41,533 nucleotides of DNA, taken from Pseudomonas capsici (GTDB lineage Bacteria > Pseudomonadota > Gammaproteobacteria > Pseudomonadales > Pseudomonadaceae). Each line of letters opens with the position of its first letter. Within the stretch, counting starts at the first letter, position 1. Below the pieces are notes generated by a model, which saw nothing but the letters and a program-made list of their open reading frames with translations, had not been told where the DNA came from and made no database searches. Positions 22,349-32,588 of this stretch are shown here, piece by piece. The DNA is taken from the NCBI RefSeq assembly GCF_017165765.1, contig NZ_JAFGZD010000032.1, positions 1-41,533 on the forward strand, read 5' to 3'. The position numbers and the translations under genes were made by a program.

Positions 22349-23596
22349 TCAATCCCAGCTCAACGCACCGCCAGTCTGATACTCGATAACCCGAGTCTCG
22401 AAGAAGTTTTTCTCTTTCTTCAAGTCCATGATTTCGCTCATCCATGGGAACGGGTTGTTGGTGCCCGGGTATTCTTCTTTCAGGCCGATCTGCGACAGGC
22501 GACGGTTGGCGATGAATTTGAGGTAGTCCTCCATCATCGCTGCGTTCATGCCCAGTACGCCACGAGGCATGGTGTCGCGGGCGTATTCGATTTCCAGCTG
22601 GGTGCCTTGCAGGATCATCTGCGTGGCTTCTTCCTTCATCTCGGCATCCCACAGGTGCGGGTTTTCGATCTTGATCTGGTTGATCACGTCGATACCGAAG
22701 TTCAGGTGCATGGACTCGTCGCGCAGGATGTACTGGAACTGCTCGGCGACGCCGGTCATCTTGTTGCGGCGGCCCATGGACAGGATCTGGGTGAAGCCGC
22801 AATAGAAGAAGATGCCTTCCAGAACGCAGTAGTAGGCGATCAGGTTGCGCAGCAGTTCCTTGTCGGTTTCGACGGTGCCGGTCTCGAACTTCGGATCGGA
22901 GATCGAGCGGGTGTATTTCAGGCCCCAGGCTGCCTTTTTGGCGACCGATGGAATCTCGTGGTACATGTTGAAGATCTCGCCTTCATCCATGGCCAGCGAT
23001 TCGATGCAGTACTGGTAGGCGTGGGTGTGGATCGCTTCCTCGAAGGCCTGGCGCAGGATGTACTGGCGGCATTCGGGGTTGGTGATCAGGCGGTACACGG
23101 CCAGCACGAGGTTGTTGGCAACCAGCGAGTCGGCGGTGGAGAAGAAGCCCAGGTTGCGCATCACGATGCGGCGCTCGTCGTCGGTCAGGCCTTCCGGGTT
23201 TTTCCAGAGGGCGATGTCGGCGGTCATGTTGACTTCTTGCGGCATCCAGTGGTTTGCGCAGCCGTCCAGGTACTTCTGCCAGGCCCAGTCATATTTGAAA
23301 GGCACGAGCTGGTTGAGGTCGGCGCGGCAGTTGATCATGCGCTTTTCATCGACAGCGACACGGGCCGAAGCACCTTCCAGCTCAGCCAGACCTTCGGCAA
23401 CGTCCAGAGCGTCCAGCGCTTTCTTCGCGCGGATCAGTGCCGCGGAATCGCTGGCGGTAATGGCGCGAGCTTCCAGAGCGGCAGCACCACCGGCGCTGTC
23501 CAGACGGTCCATTGTGGCTTCCTGAACCTGTGCAGCCTGGTTGGGTTTGGCGGCTACTTCGCCTTCGTCTTTGTCGAATTCGTCCCAGCTCAGCAT
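22349..23596 (-). CDS. nrdB: Ribonucleotide reductase class Ia, beta subunit
   Basis: A 415-residue ferritin-like subunit that holds the diiron-tyrosyl radical cofactor and partners NrdA to make deoxyribonucleotides. Iron-ligand segments are visible: EEAIHTHAYQYCIES and DESMHLNFGIDVI with their Glu/His residues. The start at 23596 (MLSWDEFDKDEGEVA) follows GGAG at correct spacing; longer frames upstream run into the REP-containing gap. Length and N-terminus match the Pseudomonas protein. It lies 184 bp downstream of nrdA with a REP palindrome in between, which may set the relative expression of the two subunits. Confidence 0.95.
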   Translation of the reverse strand: MLSWDEFDKDEGEVAAKPNQAAQVQEATMDRLDSAGGAAALEARAITASDSAALIRAKKALDALDVAEGLAELEGASARVAVDEKRMINCRADLNQLVPFKYDWAWQKYLDGCANHWMPQEVNMTADIALWKNPEGLTDDERRIVMRNLGFFSTADSLVANNLVLAVYRLITNPECRQYILRQAFEEAIHTHAYQYCIESLAMDEGEIFNMYHEIPSVAKKAAWGLKYTRSISDPKFETGTVETDKELLRNLIAYYCVLEGIFFYCGFTQILSMGRRNKMTGVAEQFQYILRDESMHLNFGIDVINQIKIENPHLWDAEMKEEATQMILQGTQLEIEYARDTMPRGVLGMNAAMMEDYLKFIANRRLSQIGLKEEYPGTNNPFPWMSEIMDLKKEKNFFETRVIEYQTGGALSWD

Positions 23597-23716
23597 GGTG
23601 TACATCTCCTGCGTGAGAGGCAGTCTCGTGGACTGGCCTGTTGGATCTATGAGGTGTGTTGCTTGCGTATCGTTTGCTGCACGCAAAAAACATGAAAGTG
23701 TGGGCTCGTTGGCCCT

Positions 23717-23768
23717 TTCGCGAATGAATTCGCTCCTACAGCCTGTGTAGGAGCGAATTATTCGCGAA
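23717..23768. repeat. REP palindrome (type B) between nrdA and nrdB
   Basis: TTCGCGAATGAATTCGCTCC then TACA, a 5-nt spacer, and TGTAGGAGCGAATTATTCGC then GAA: a near-perfect long hairpin of the common Pseudomonas GCGAATTCGCTCCTACA REP class. It begins 12 bp after the nrdA stop. Confidence 0.85.
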
Positions 23769-23780
23769 GACCGGATTGCC

Positions 23781-26693
<2,913 letters not shown>

Positions 26694-26760
26694 GGGTGTC
26701 TCCACGTTCTTTAAGTTTGTTGGGGCAGCAAGGCCACCCACCGATCCGTCTTGAGGCATT

Positions 26761-26874
26761 CAGTCGCCAAAGGGGGCGACTGCAAGGGACTTCAAAACGG
26801 AGCTGGGAGTGTCTGATCGGCACTCCCGGGCTTTGAAGTCGAAAGGGGAACGGCTCAATGGCTCCGCTCCCTTT
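26761..26874 (-). promoter_or_regulatory. Three tandem hairpins in the nrdA leader
   Basis: Stem 1: CAGTCGCC (26761-26768) with GGCGACTG (26775-26782). Stem 2: GACTTCAAA (26788-26796) with TTTGAAGTC (26832-26840), containing an inner GGGAGTG/CACTCCC stem (26805-26811 with 26821-26827). Stem 3: AAAGGG (26842-26847) with CCCTTT (26869-26874), with an inner CGG/CCG. They lie between the NrdR-like box and the nrdA start, so are expected in its 5' untranslated RNA. No T-tract follows, so simple termination is unlikely; no known riboswitch was recognised. Confidence 0.55.
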
Positions 26875-27038
26875 GAAATCTGATGAAGATTGCTCGTTTG
26901 ATGTTGCAATACGTGTACCGGATGGCCAGATACTGGCACCGTCGGTTGGGCTGTGAACACGTCTTAAAGTTCAACCCTGCAGGCTCAAGAAAAATGCTTG
27001 AATTTCTCGATTGAGTCGTGTTGGGGTTTCTCTACAAA

Positions 27039-27054
27039 ACCCTACATGTAGGGT
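27039..27054. promoter_or_regulatory. NrdR-box-like palindrome upstream of nrdA
   Basis: ACCCTACATGTAGGGT is a perfect 16-bp palindrome fitting the NrdR box pattern (C-x-x-TA-x-AT-x-TA-x-x-G). NrdR is the zinc-finger/ATP-cone repressor of RNR operons and usually binds two boxes about 30 bp apart; a weaker half-similar CTACA sequence at 27071-27075 might be part of the second. It lies about 350 bp before the nrdA start. Confidence 0.6.
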
Positions 27055-27113
27055 GTCGCTTCGGATCGGGCTACAAGATAATGCGTTTGGGATATCAATT
27101 GCAACGTACAGCC

Positions 27114-27122
27114 TGTGGATAA
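27114..27122 (-). promoter_or_regulatory. DnaA box upstream of nrdA
   Basis: TGTGGATAA on the plus strand reads TTATCCACA, the perfect DnaA consensus, on the minus (nrdA) strand. DnaA regulation of nrdAB is established in E. coli, so control linked to replication is plausible here. Confidence 0.6.
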
Positions 27123-27310
27123 GCTTGTGCGTAGTTTGTGTATGAATCGCCCATATTGCGTGTAGGCCGCATAACTACTGAGTCGGACCGTTTGTCATCG
27201 TTTTTTACATTGAGGTGCGACCCGAAGCGGATTTTTGCGGGCGCGAACCCTATCACAAAAAACGTATCATGCAAGGCCGCCTTGGCATGTCGTGTGCTTG
27301 TCTGCGCGCT

Positions 27311-27319
27311 TGCTACAAT
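27311..27319 (+). promoter_or_regulatory. Extended -10 promoter of rstAB
   Basis: TGCTACAAT matches the extended -10 form TG-N-TATAAT with one change. No strong -35 is seen. Transcription from about 27326 would give a ~50-nt leader before the GTG start. Confidence 0.4.
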
Positions 27320-27374
27320 CGCTCGCACCGACGCGATGGAAACCGCCTTGCATAACAACAATCAGGAGGCCGCT

Positions 27375-28112
27375 GTGGAGCAAGAAAACTGGCAGGTGCT
27401 GATCGTCGAAGACGACCAGCGACTGGCCGAGCTGACCTGTGATTATCTGCAGAGCAACGGCCTGAGTGTCACCATCGAGGGCAATGGTGCTCTGGCGGCA
27501 GCGCGCATCATCGACGAGCAGCCTGATCTGGTGATCCTCGACCTGATGCTTCCCGGCGAAGACGGCCTGAGCATCTGTCGCAAGGTGCGTGATCGTTATG
27601 ACGGGCCGATCCTGATGCTCACCGCACGTACCGACGACTCCGACCAGATCCAGGGCCTGGACACCGGTGCTGACGACTTCGTCTGCAAGCCGGTTCATCC
27701 CAGGGTGTTGCTGGCGCGTATCCATGCCTTGCTGCGACGCAGTGAAGCACCGCAAGTGCCAGCCGCCGAATTGCGCCGTCTGGTGTTCGGCCCGCTGGTG
27801 GTGGACAACGCTTTGCGCGAGGCCTGGCTTCGGGACCAGAGCATCGAGTTGACCGGTGCCGAGTTCGATCTGCTGTGGCTGCTGGTGGCCAATGCCGGGC
27901 GCACGCTGTCGCGGGAGGAGATCTTCACGGCCTTGCGCGGCATCGGCTATGACGGTCAGGACCGTTCCATCGATGTGCGCATCTCGCGCATCCGCCCGCG
28001 CATTGGCGACGATCCGATTCATCCGCGTCTGATCAAGACAGTGCGCAGCAAGGGCTATCTGTTCGTGCCCGAAGCGGCGCAGGACATGAACAGCTTTGTC
28101 TTTAGCGGCTGA
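27375..28112 (+). CDS. rstA: OmpR-family response regulator, RstA-like
   Basis: A 245-residue two-component response regulator. Receiver domain: acidic pair Glu12/Asp13 region (IVEDD), phosphoacceptor Asp56 (LVILDLMLP), Thr83 (MLTAR), Lys105 (VCKPVHP). The C-terminal winged helix is at about 140-235 (ELTGAEFDLLWLLV, ISRIRPRIG, TVRSKGYLFV). GTG at 27375 is chosen because AGGAGG sits five bases upstream; ATG 27336 would add 13 residues without a ribosome-binding site. Next to nrdA and followed by the sensor gene 3 bp after its stop, as for PA1157-PA1158 in P. aeruginosa. Confidence 0.9.
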   Translation: MEQENWQVLIVEDDQRLAELTCDYLQSNGLSVTIEGNGALAAARIIDEQPDLVILDLMLPGEDGLSICRKVRDRYDGPILMLTARTDDSDQIQGLDTGADDFVCKPVHPRVLLARIHALLRRSEAPQVPAAELRRLVFGPLVVDNALREAWLRDQSIELTGAEFDLLWLLVANAGRTLSREEIFTALRGIGYDGQDRSIDVRISRIRPRIGDDPIHPRLIKTVRSKGYLFVPEAAQDMNSFVFSG

Positions 28113-28115
28113 CCC

Positions 28116-29726
28116 ATGAATTCCATTTTCCTGCGCATCTATGGCGGCATGCTGGGCGTGCTGATACTGGTGGCGTTGCTGGGTGTGCTGGCGCTGCACC
28201 TGCTCAATCAGGAGCGTAGCGGGCAATACCGCGAACGCCTGGCCCACGGCACTTTTACGGTGATGGCCGATAACCTGATCCCCTTGAACGACATCGAGCG
28301 CCGCCGTGCGCTGGCGGTATGGGAGCGTTTGTTGGGCATTCCTCTGAGCCTGCAGAGCGTCGAACAGGCGAATCTGGACAGCAGCGCCCGCAGCCGTCTG
28401 CAGCGCGGGCAGGTGGTGGTCGAGCAGATCGGCCCGCATGCGGCCAGGGTCTATCGTCAGCTCAGTGATAACGAACATCTGTTGCTGACCGGCGAGGTGC
28501 AGCAGATCACCGAGCAACTGGCGCGGGCGACCATCTATTTATTGATCGACGAACTGGTGCGCCTGCCGGTCGATGAACAACCGGCCCGGTTGCAGGCCTT
28601 GCAGGTGAGCAAAGGCTTCGGCTTCGACCTGAAACTGCTTGCCCTGGATCAGGCCGATCTGGACGACGATCAGCGGCGGCGGGTCTATGAAGGCGATACG
28701 GTCATGGCGCTGGGCAAGGGCGGCGATTCCATCCGTGTACTGTCCGGGATCGTCGACACCAACTGGGTACTGGAAATCGGCCCGCTGTACCAGATGAACC
28801 CTTATCCGCCGCAACTGCTGGTGCTGATTGCGTTGTTGGGGCTGTGCTTTATCGGCGTGGTGGTTTACCTGCTGGTGCGGCCTCTTGAACGACGGGTCCA
28901 GGCGCTGGAGGCTGCTGCGAGCCTGATCGCCAAAGGCAGTCTGCAAACCCGGGTGCCGGCCGAGGGCTCCGATTCCATCGGGCGTCTGGCGACCGCGTTC
29001 AACAGCATGGCCGAGCACTTGCAGCGCTCGCTGATGATCCAGCGGGAACTGGTGCGTGCGGTGTCCCATGAACTGCGCACTCCGGTATCGCGCCTGCGTT
29101 TCGGCCTGGAGATGATCCGCGACGCCACCACTCCGGAGGCGCGCAACAAGTACATGAACGGCATGGACAACGATATTCAGGATCTCGACAAGCTGGTGGA
29201 CGAGATGCTGACCTATGCGCGACTGGAGCAGGGTGCGCCGACTCTGAATTTCCAGCGTATCGATCTGGATCTGCTGATCAATCAGGTGATCGCCGAACTG
29301 GCACCTCTGCGCGCCAATGTCCGGGTGGGGCGCGGGGAATGCGTGATTCTCGGAGAGGGCGAATCGGCATGGGTCGATGCCGAGCCGCGCTACTTGCACC
29401 GTGCCGTGCAGAATCTGGTGAGCAACGCCATGCGCCATGCCGAATCCCAGGTCAGCATCAGCTATCGACTGGAACCGGGGTGCTGCCGTCTCGATGTCGA
29501 AGACGATGGCCCCGGTGTGCCGGAAAGTGCCTGGGAGCAGATCTTCACGCCTTTCATGCGACTGGATGACAGCCGCACCCGGGCTTCCGGCGGGCACGGG
29601 TTGGGGTTGTCCATTGTGCGGCGAATCATCAACTGGCACGAAGGCCGGGCCTCCATTGACCGTAGCCCCGGCCTGGGCGGTGCCTGTTTCACCCTGGTCT
29701 GGCCGCGCACTCAGGAACCGCGATGA
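28116..29726 (+). CDS. rstB: Membrane sensor histidine kinase, RstB-like
   Basis: A 536-residue kinase: membrane segments at about 9-29 and 233-255 enclosing a ~200-residue periplasmic sensor, HAMP (LVRPLERRVQALEAAA), dimerisation helix with phospho-acceptor His318 (AVSHELRTPVSRL), and HATPase with N box NLVSNAMRHA, G1 DDGPG and G2 GHGLGLS. Partner of RstA. It overlaps the fhuF start by ATGA at 29723-29726, tying the sensor to an iron-siderophore gene. The stimulus is unknown. Confidence 0.92.
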   Translation: MNSIFLRIYGGMLGVLILVALLGVLALHLLNQERSGQYRERLAHGTFTVMADNLIPLNDIERRRALAVWERLLGIPLSLQSVEQANLDSSARSRLQRGQVVVEQIGPHAARVYRQLSDNEHLLLTGEVQQITEQLARATIYLLIDELVRLPVDEQPARLQALQVSKGFGFDLKLLALDQADLDDDQRRRVYEGDTVMALGKGGDSIRVLSGIVDTNWVLEIGPLYQMNPYPPQLLVLIALLGLCFIGVVVYLLVRPLERRVQALEAAASLIAKGSLQTRVPAEGSDSIGRLATAFNSMAEHLQRSLMIQRELVRAVSHELRTPVSRLRFGLEMIRDATTPEARNKYMNGMDNDIQDLDKLVDEMLTYARLEQGAPTLNFQRIDLDLLINQVIAELAPLRANVRVGRGECVILGEGESAWVDAEPRYLHRAVQNLVSNAMRHAESQVSISYRLEPGCCRLDVEDDGPGVPESAWEQIFTPFMRLDDSRTRASGGHGLGLSIVRRIINWHEGRASIDRSPGLGGACFTLVWPRTQEPR

Positions 29727-30409
29727 GTGCATTGTTTGCAGGCCCGCTGCAGCGGTTCGGGCAGACACTGCTGGCGGCGGATCATCCCGGGCCGGTCAGG
29801 ACATTGCCGGACCTGCTGCAGAGAAAATCCCTGGATGCGCTGCTGAGCGGGCTTTACGGGCCGCAGCTGATGGCCGATCACTTGCCGGTGCTGGTGTCGC
29901 AGTGGGCCAAGTATTACTTCATGCAGGTGATTGCGCCGCCGGTGGTGGCCAGCCTGGTTTACCGCTGGCACTGGCCCTTGCATCTTGATCAGGTGGCGTT
30001 GGCGCTGGATGAACGGGGCGTGCCGACGGGATTGAAATTGTTGGGCGAGGGCGCTGTGTATCAGGTGTTGCCGGTCGATCCTTTCGAGCGTTTCGCCGGT
30101 CTGCTGGACGATAACCTGCAACCCTTCATTGATGCACTGAGCACGTATGGCGGCCTTTCCAGCAGCGTGTTGTGGTGCAGCGCCGGCGATTATCTGGAGC
30201 GTTGTCTGGTGCAACTGGGTGAATGCAGCGAAGTGTCGCTGGAGGCCGGGCAGGCTTTGCTGGCTGTGCGATTGCGCCCGGACGGCAGGCGCAATCCGCT
30301 ATTTCGGGCGGTGACTCATGTCGGACAGCGTCGTCGACGCCGTACCTGCTGCCTGAGTTATCAGGTGGAGTGGGTCGGGCGCTGTGAGCATTGCCCGTTG
30401 CCGGGCTGA
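29723..30409 (+). CDS. fhuF: FhuF-like siderophore-iron reductase
   Basis: A 228-residue protein with the FhuF C-terminal 2Fe-2S motif Cys209-Cys210-x10-Cys221-x2-Cys224 (TCCLSYQ, then RCEHCPL). FhuF-type proteins reduce ferric hydroxamate siderophores in the cytoplasm to release iron. The N-terminal part (WAKYYFMQVIAPPVV) fits the family. Start at 29723 with a 4-bp overlap with rstB, so translation is coupled to the kinase. No Fur box was recognised immediately upstream, expected if it is read from the rst promoter. It converges with the phosphopantetheinyl transferase gene (1 bp between stop codons). Confidence 0.85.
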   Translation: MSALFAGPLQRFGQTLLAADHPGPVRTLPDLLQRKSLDALLSGLYGPQLMADHLPVLVSQWAKYYFMQVIAPPVVASLVYRWHWPLHLDQVALALDERGVPTGLKLLGEGAVYQVLPVDPFERFAGLLDDNLQPFIDALSTYGGLSSSVLWCSAGDYLERCLVQLGECSEVSLEAGQALLAVRLRPDGRRNPLFRAVTHVGQRRRRRTCCLSYQVEWVGRCEHCPLPG

Positions 30410-30410
30410 T

Positions 30411-31145
30411 TCAGGCCGGGATACTTACCAGACTCAACAAGTGCTCATCGTTCAGGCTGAACTGGCCTTCCAGCTCCTTGCCGCTGTGCCATTCACTGGA
30501 CAGGTCCATCAACAGGCGCAGACGCACGCTGCCGTCCTGCGACCATTCCAGCAGTTGCGCGTCTTCAAAATAGAAGCGCTTTTGCACGATGGGGTAGAGC
30601 GCCTTGAACAACGCTTCCTTGATCGAGAAGGTCAGAGTGACACGTAGCGCGATGTCTTCTTCCGGCCCTGCGGCCATGGCGGCCAGTTCATCGGCAGTGA
30701 GGATTTCCCCGGCCAGTCGTGTGGCGCGCTCGGTACTCAACAGGTTTTCGGTATCCAGCCCCAGTCCGCGCCATTGCTGTCTTTGCGCAACGATGGCGGC
30801 GGCCCAGCCGGTGCTGTGGGTGATGGAGCCGCTGATATCGCCGGGCCAGATCGGCGCACGATCTTCGCCGATGGTGGGCACGTACAGACGTTCGTCGAGC
30901 TGGCGCAGGGCTTCGCGGGCACAGAGCCGACCGGCGAGGAACTCTGCCTGACGCTTGGCGACCGAGCGCTGGATGCTGGCAGGTGGTGCGATAGCGCAGC
31001 GCTGAAAATCACCTTCGGCCAGTTTTTGCGGATCGAAATGACTGCTGACCAATACCGCCCCCGGCACCGCCTGTGGCAGTGGCCAGTGTCGGGTGGGTTC
31101 GGAGCAGCAGGTGGGGTGTGTCGAGGGGCGAGTCATGTGCGGCAT
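30411..31145 (-). CDS. pcpS: 4'-phosphopantetheinyl transferase (PcpS/EntD type)
   Basis: A 244-residue Sfp-type transferase that moves the phosphopantetheine arm of CoA to carrier proteins; in P. aeruginosa the single enzyme PcpS serves fatty-acid synthesis and siderophore NRPSs. Motifs: VAKRQAEFLAGRLCAREAL, GSITHSTGWAAAIV, the Mg-binding GLGLDTENL (Asp/Glu) and FSIKEALFKALYP. All key residues are present. Two close ATGs (31145, 31136) are possible; GGAA precedes the first. A REPIN lies just upstream. Confidence 0.9.
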   Translation of the reverse strand: MPHMTRPSTHPTCCSEPTRHWPLPQAVPGAVLVSSHFDPQKLAEGDFQRCAIAPPASIQRSVAKRQAEFLAGRLCAREALRQLDERLYVPTIGEDRAPIWPGDISGSITHSTGWAAAIVAQRQQWRGLGLDTENLLSTERATRLAGEILTADELAAMAAGPEEDIALRVTLTFSIKEALFKALYPIVQKRFYFEDAQLLEWSQDGSVRLRLLMDLSSEWHSGKELEGQFSLNDEHLLSLVSIPA

Positions 31146-31187
31146 TGTTCCGGATGTTCAAGCTGGGCCTGGAAATGCAGGATGTGC

Positions 31188-31257
31188 AGGAGGCGGCTTG
31201 CTGGCGATGGTGCGTGATCTGATGTACAGGCCACGTCGCCAGCAAGCTGTCTCCCAC
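31188..31257. repeat. REPIN (type A), copy 6
   Basis: AGGAGGCGGCTTGCTGGCGA (31188-31207) and the complementary arm TCGCCAGCAAGCTGTCTCCC plus AC (31236-31257). It lies between pcpS and the dienelactone-hydrolase-like gene, both on the minus strand. Confidence 0.85.
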
Positions 31258-31262
31258 AGGGA

Positions 31263-32051
31263 TCAACCAAATATTTTCTTGAAGAACGCCTGCATGTCTG
31301 CCCAGGAACTCTGGTCGGCAGCCTTGTCGTAACCGATGTCCGGGCCGCCATGGTCGCCGTGGCTCAGGCGGTCGGCGTCGGGGTTGGTGAAGCCGTGTTT
31401 CGCGCCGTCGATGCTGACGAATTTGTAGTCGGCCTTGGCGTCGTCCATTTCCTTCTTGAAGGCAGCAACGTTTTCGGGCGTGACCATGCTGTCCTTGGCA
31501 CCATGCTCGACCAGCATCGGAACCTTGATGCCCGGTTTTGCCGGGGTGTTGGTGACCAGCGCGCCATGGAAGCTCACCACGCCCGCCAGCGGTTCGCCGC
31601 GACGTGCCGCATCGAGCACGATCTTGCCGCCGAAGCAGTAGCCGATGGCAGCGATCTTGGCGGGGTTGGTCTGCGGCTGTTTCTTCAATTGTTCAAGGCC
31701 TGCATCGAAACGCTTGTTGGCAGCGTCGCTGTCCTTGAGTGCAGCCTGCATGAACGCCATGGCATCCTTGGGGTGTTCGGTGTTCTTGCCTTCGCCGTAC
31801 ATGTCGATGGCCATGGCGCTGTAACCCAGAGCTGCCAGATCACGGGCGCGACGCTTGGCGTAGTCGTTCAGCCCCCACCATTCGTGAACCACCAGAACGC
31901 CGGGGCGCTGGCCCTTGATTGCGTCGTCGTAGGCGTAGTAACCCACCAGTCTGGTGCCGTCGGCACTCTGGTAGTCGATCTGTTCGGTCTTGACCGCTGC
32001 CTGGGTCAGGCCGGTCAGGCTCATCATGATCAACGCAATCCACACACGCAT
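31263..32051 (-). CDS. Exported dienelactone-hydrolase-family protein
   Basis: A 262-residue alpha/beta hydrolase with a signal peptide (MRVWIALIMMSLTGLTQAA). The DLH catalytic triad is visible: nucleophile Cys139 (GYCFGG), Asp187 (GAKDSMV) and His219 (GAKHGFTNP). Cys rather than Ser nucleophile is the mark of this family, which hydrolyses cyclic esters; exported members have unknown physiological substrates. It is the likely equivalent of the gene beside pcpS in P. aeruginosa. It is divergent from the PhoP-boxed small gene at 32228. Confidence 0.88.
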   Translation of the reverse strand: MRVWIALIMMSLTGLTQAAVKTEQIDYQSADGTRLVGYYAYDDAIKGQRPGVLVVHEWWGLNDYAKRRARDLAALGYSAMAIDMYGEGKNTEHPKDAMAFMQAALKDSDAANKRFDAGLEQLKKQPQTNPAKIAAIGYCFGGKIVLDAARRGEPLAGVVSFHGALVTNTPAKPGIKVPMLVEHGAKDSMVTPENVAAFKKEMDDAKADYKFVSIDGAKHGFTNPDADRLSHGDHGGPDIGYDKAADQSSWADMQAFFKKIFG

Positions 32052-32127
32052 GTTCAGTTCCTTCTAGCAGGGGGAGGGAATTAAAGGGCACAGCTTAGAC
32101 GATTCGGTCTTTTTATCCTGCATTTGT

Positions 32128-32183
32128 GTTCAGCGCAGGTTCAGAGCGCGTTCAGTAACAGTTCAGGCCCCGGGGGCTACTGT
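32128..32183 (+). promoter_or_regulatory. PhoP box array and promoter of the phoPQ operon
   Basis: GTTCAG occurs four times at 32128, 32139, 32150 and 32161, each exactly 11 bp from the next. PhoP boxes are two such hexamers with 11-bp phasing, so two adjacent dimers could bind. A -10-like TACTGT at 32178-32183 lies 11 bp after the last repeat, where the -35 would be replaced by the activator (class II layout). This predicts autoregulation by PhoP under low Mg2+. Confidence 0.85.
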
Positions 32184-32227
32184 GAAATCGTACTTTGACA
32201 GCGTCCCCGAGCGCAAAAGGAGTCCGT

Positions 32228-32578
32228 ATGTTGAACCTCAACAAGTTGTTCCTGGCGTTGGCTTTTCTGGGTGGCAGTGCTGCGGCACAGGCCGGTGACG
32301 GTCGACTGGAGCCGGCGCGTATCGAGTTCGGCAAGACCAGTGAACGACTCGACGATGCCAACGGCTGGAGTCATGGCATGGGGCAGCAGGAGTCTCTGGG
32401 CGGTGCAACGGGGGCGCTTTATTCGCCGGCTATTTATGGCAGTCTCTCGGGCACCTACAATGGCGTATCTGTCAGCCGGCAAGTCCTGCTGGGCGGATAT
32501 GATGTCACACAGCGTTTGCCCTTGAGCGCCAGGCTGTCGAGTACCGATTCGGCGATGTCGTTTCATTATCTGTCTTAG
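32228..32578 (+). CDS. Small exported PhoP-regulated protein of unknown function
   Basis: A 116-residue protein with a signal peptide (MLNLNKLFLALAFLGGSAAA, QAG) and a mature part of about 93 residues rich in Gly/Ser with no cysteine and no recognised domain. The start at 32228 has AAAAGGAG seven bases upstream. It is the first gene of the phoP-phoQ operon (phoP starts 10 bp after its stop), the position held by oprH in P. aeruginosa, but it is much shorter than OprH (~200 residues) and I see no clear similarity. The promoter carries four PhoP repeats, so it should be strongly induced with PhoPQ. Confidence 0.75.
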   Translation: MLNLNKLFLALAFLGGSAAAQAGDGRLEPARIEFGKTSERLDDANGWSHGMGQQESLGGATGALYSPAIYGSLSGTYNGVSVSRQVLLGGYDVTQRLPLSARLSSTDSAMSFHYLS

Positions 32579-32588
32579 GGGGAGCTAC

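Noticed and set aside
26760..26960. 66-residue minus-strand frame upstream of nrdA
   Set aside because: It spans the leader hairpins and has no ribosome-binding site or coding bias. Better explained as structured untranslated RNA.
27095..27361. 88-residue minus-strand frame in the nrdA-rstA gap
   Set aside because: It overlaps the DnaA box and promoter signals of both divergent operons; no ribosome-binding site, no recognised motif.
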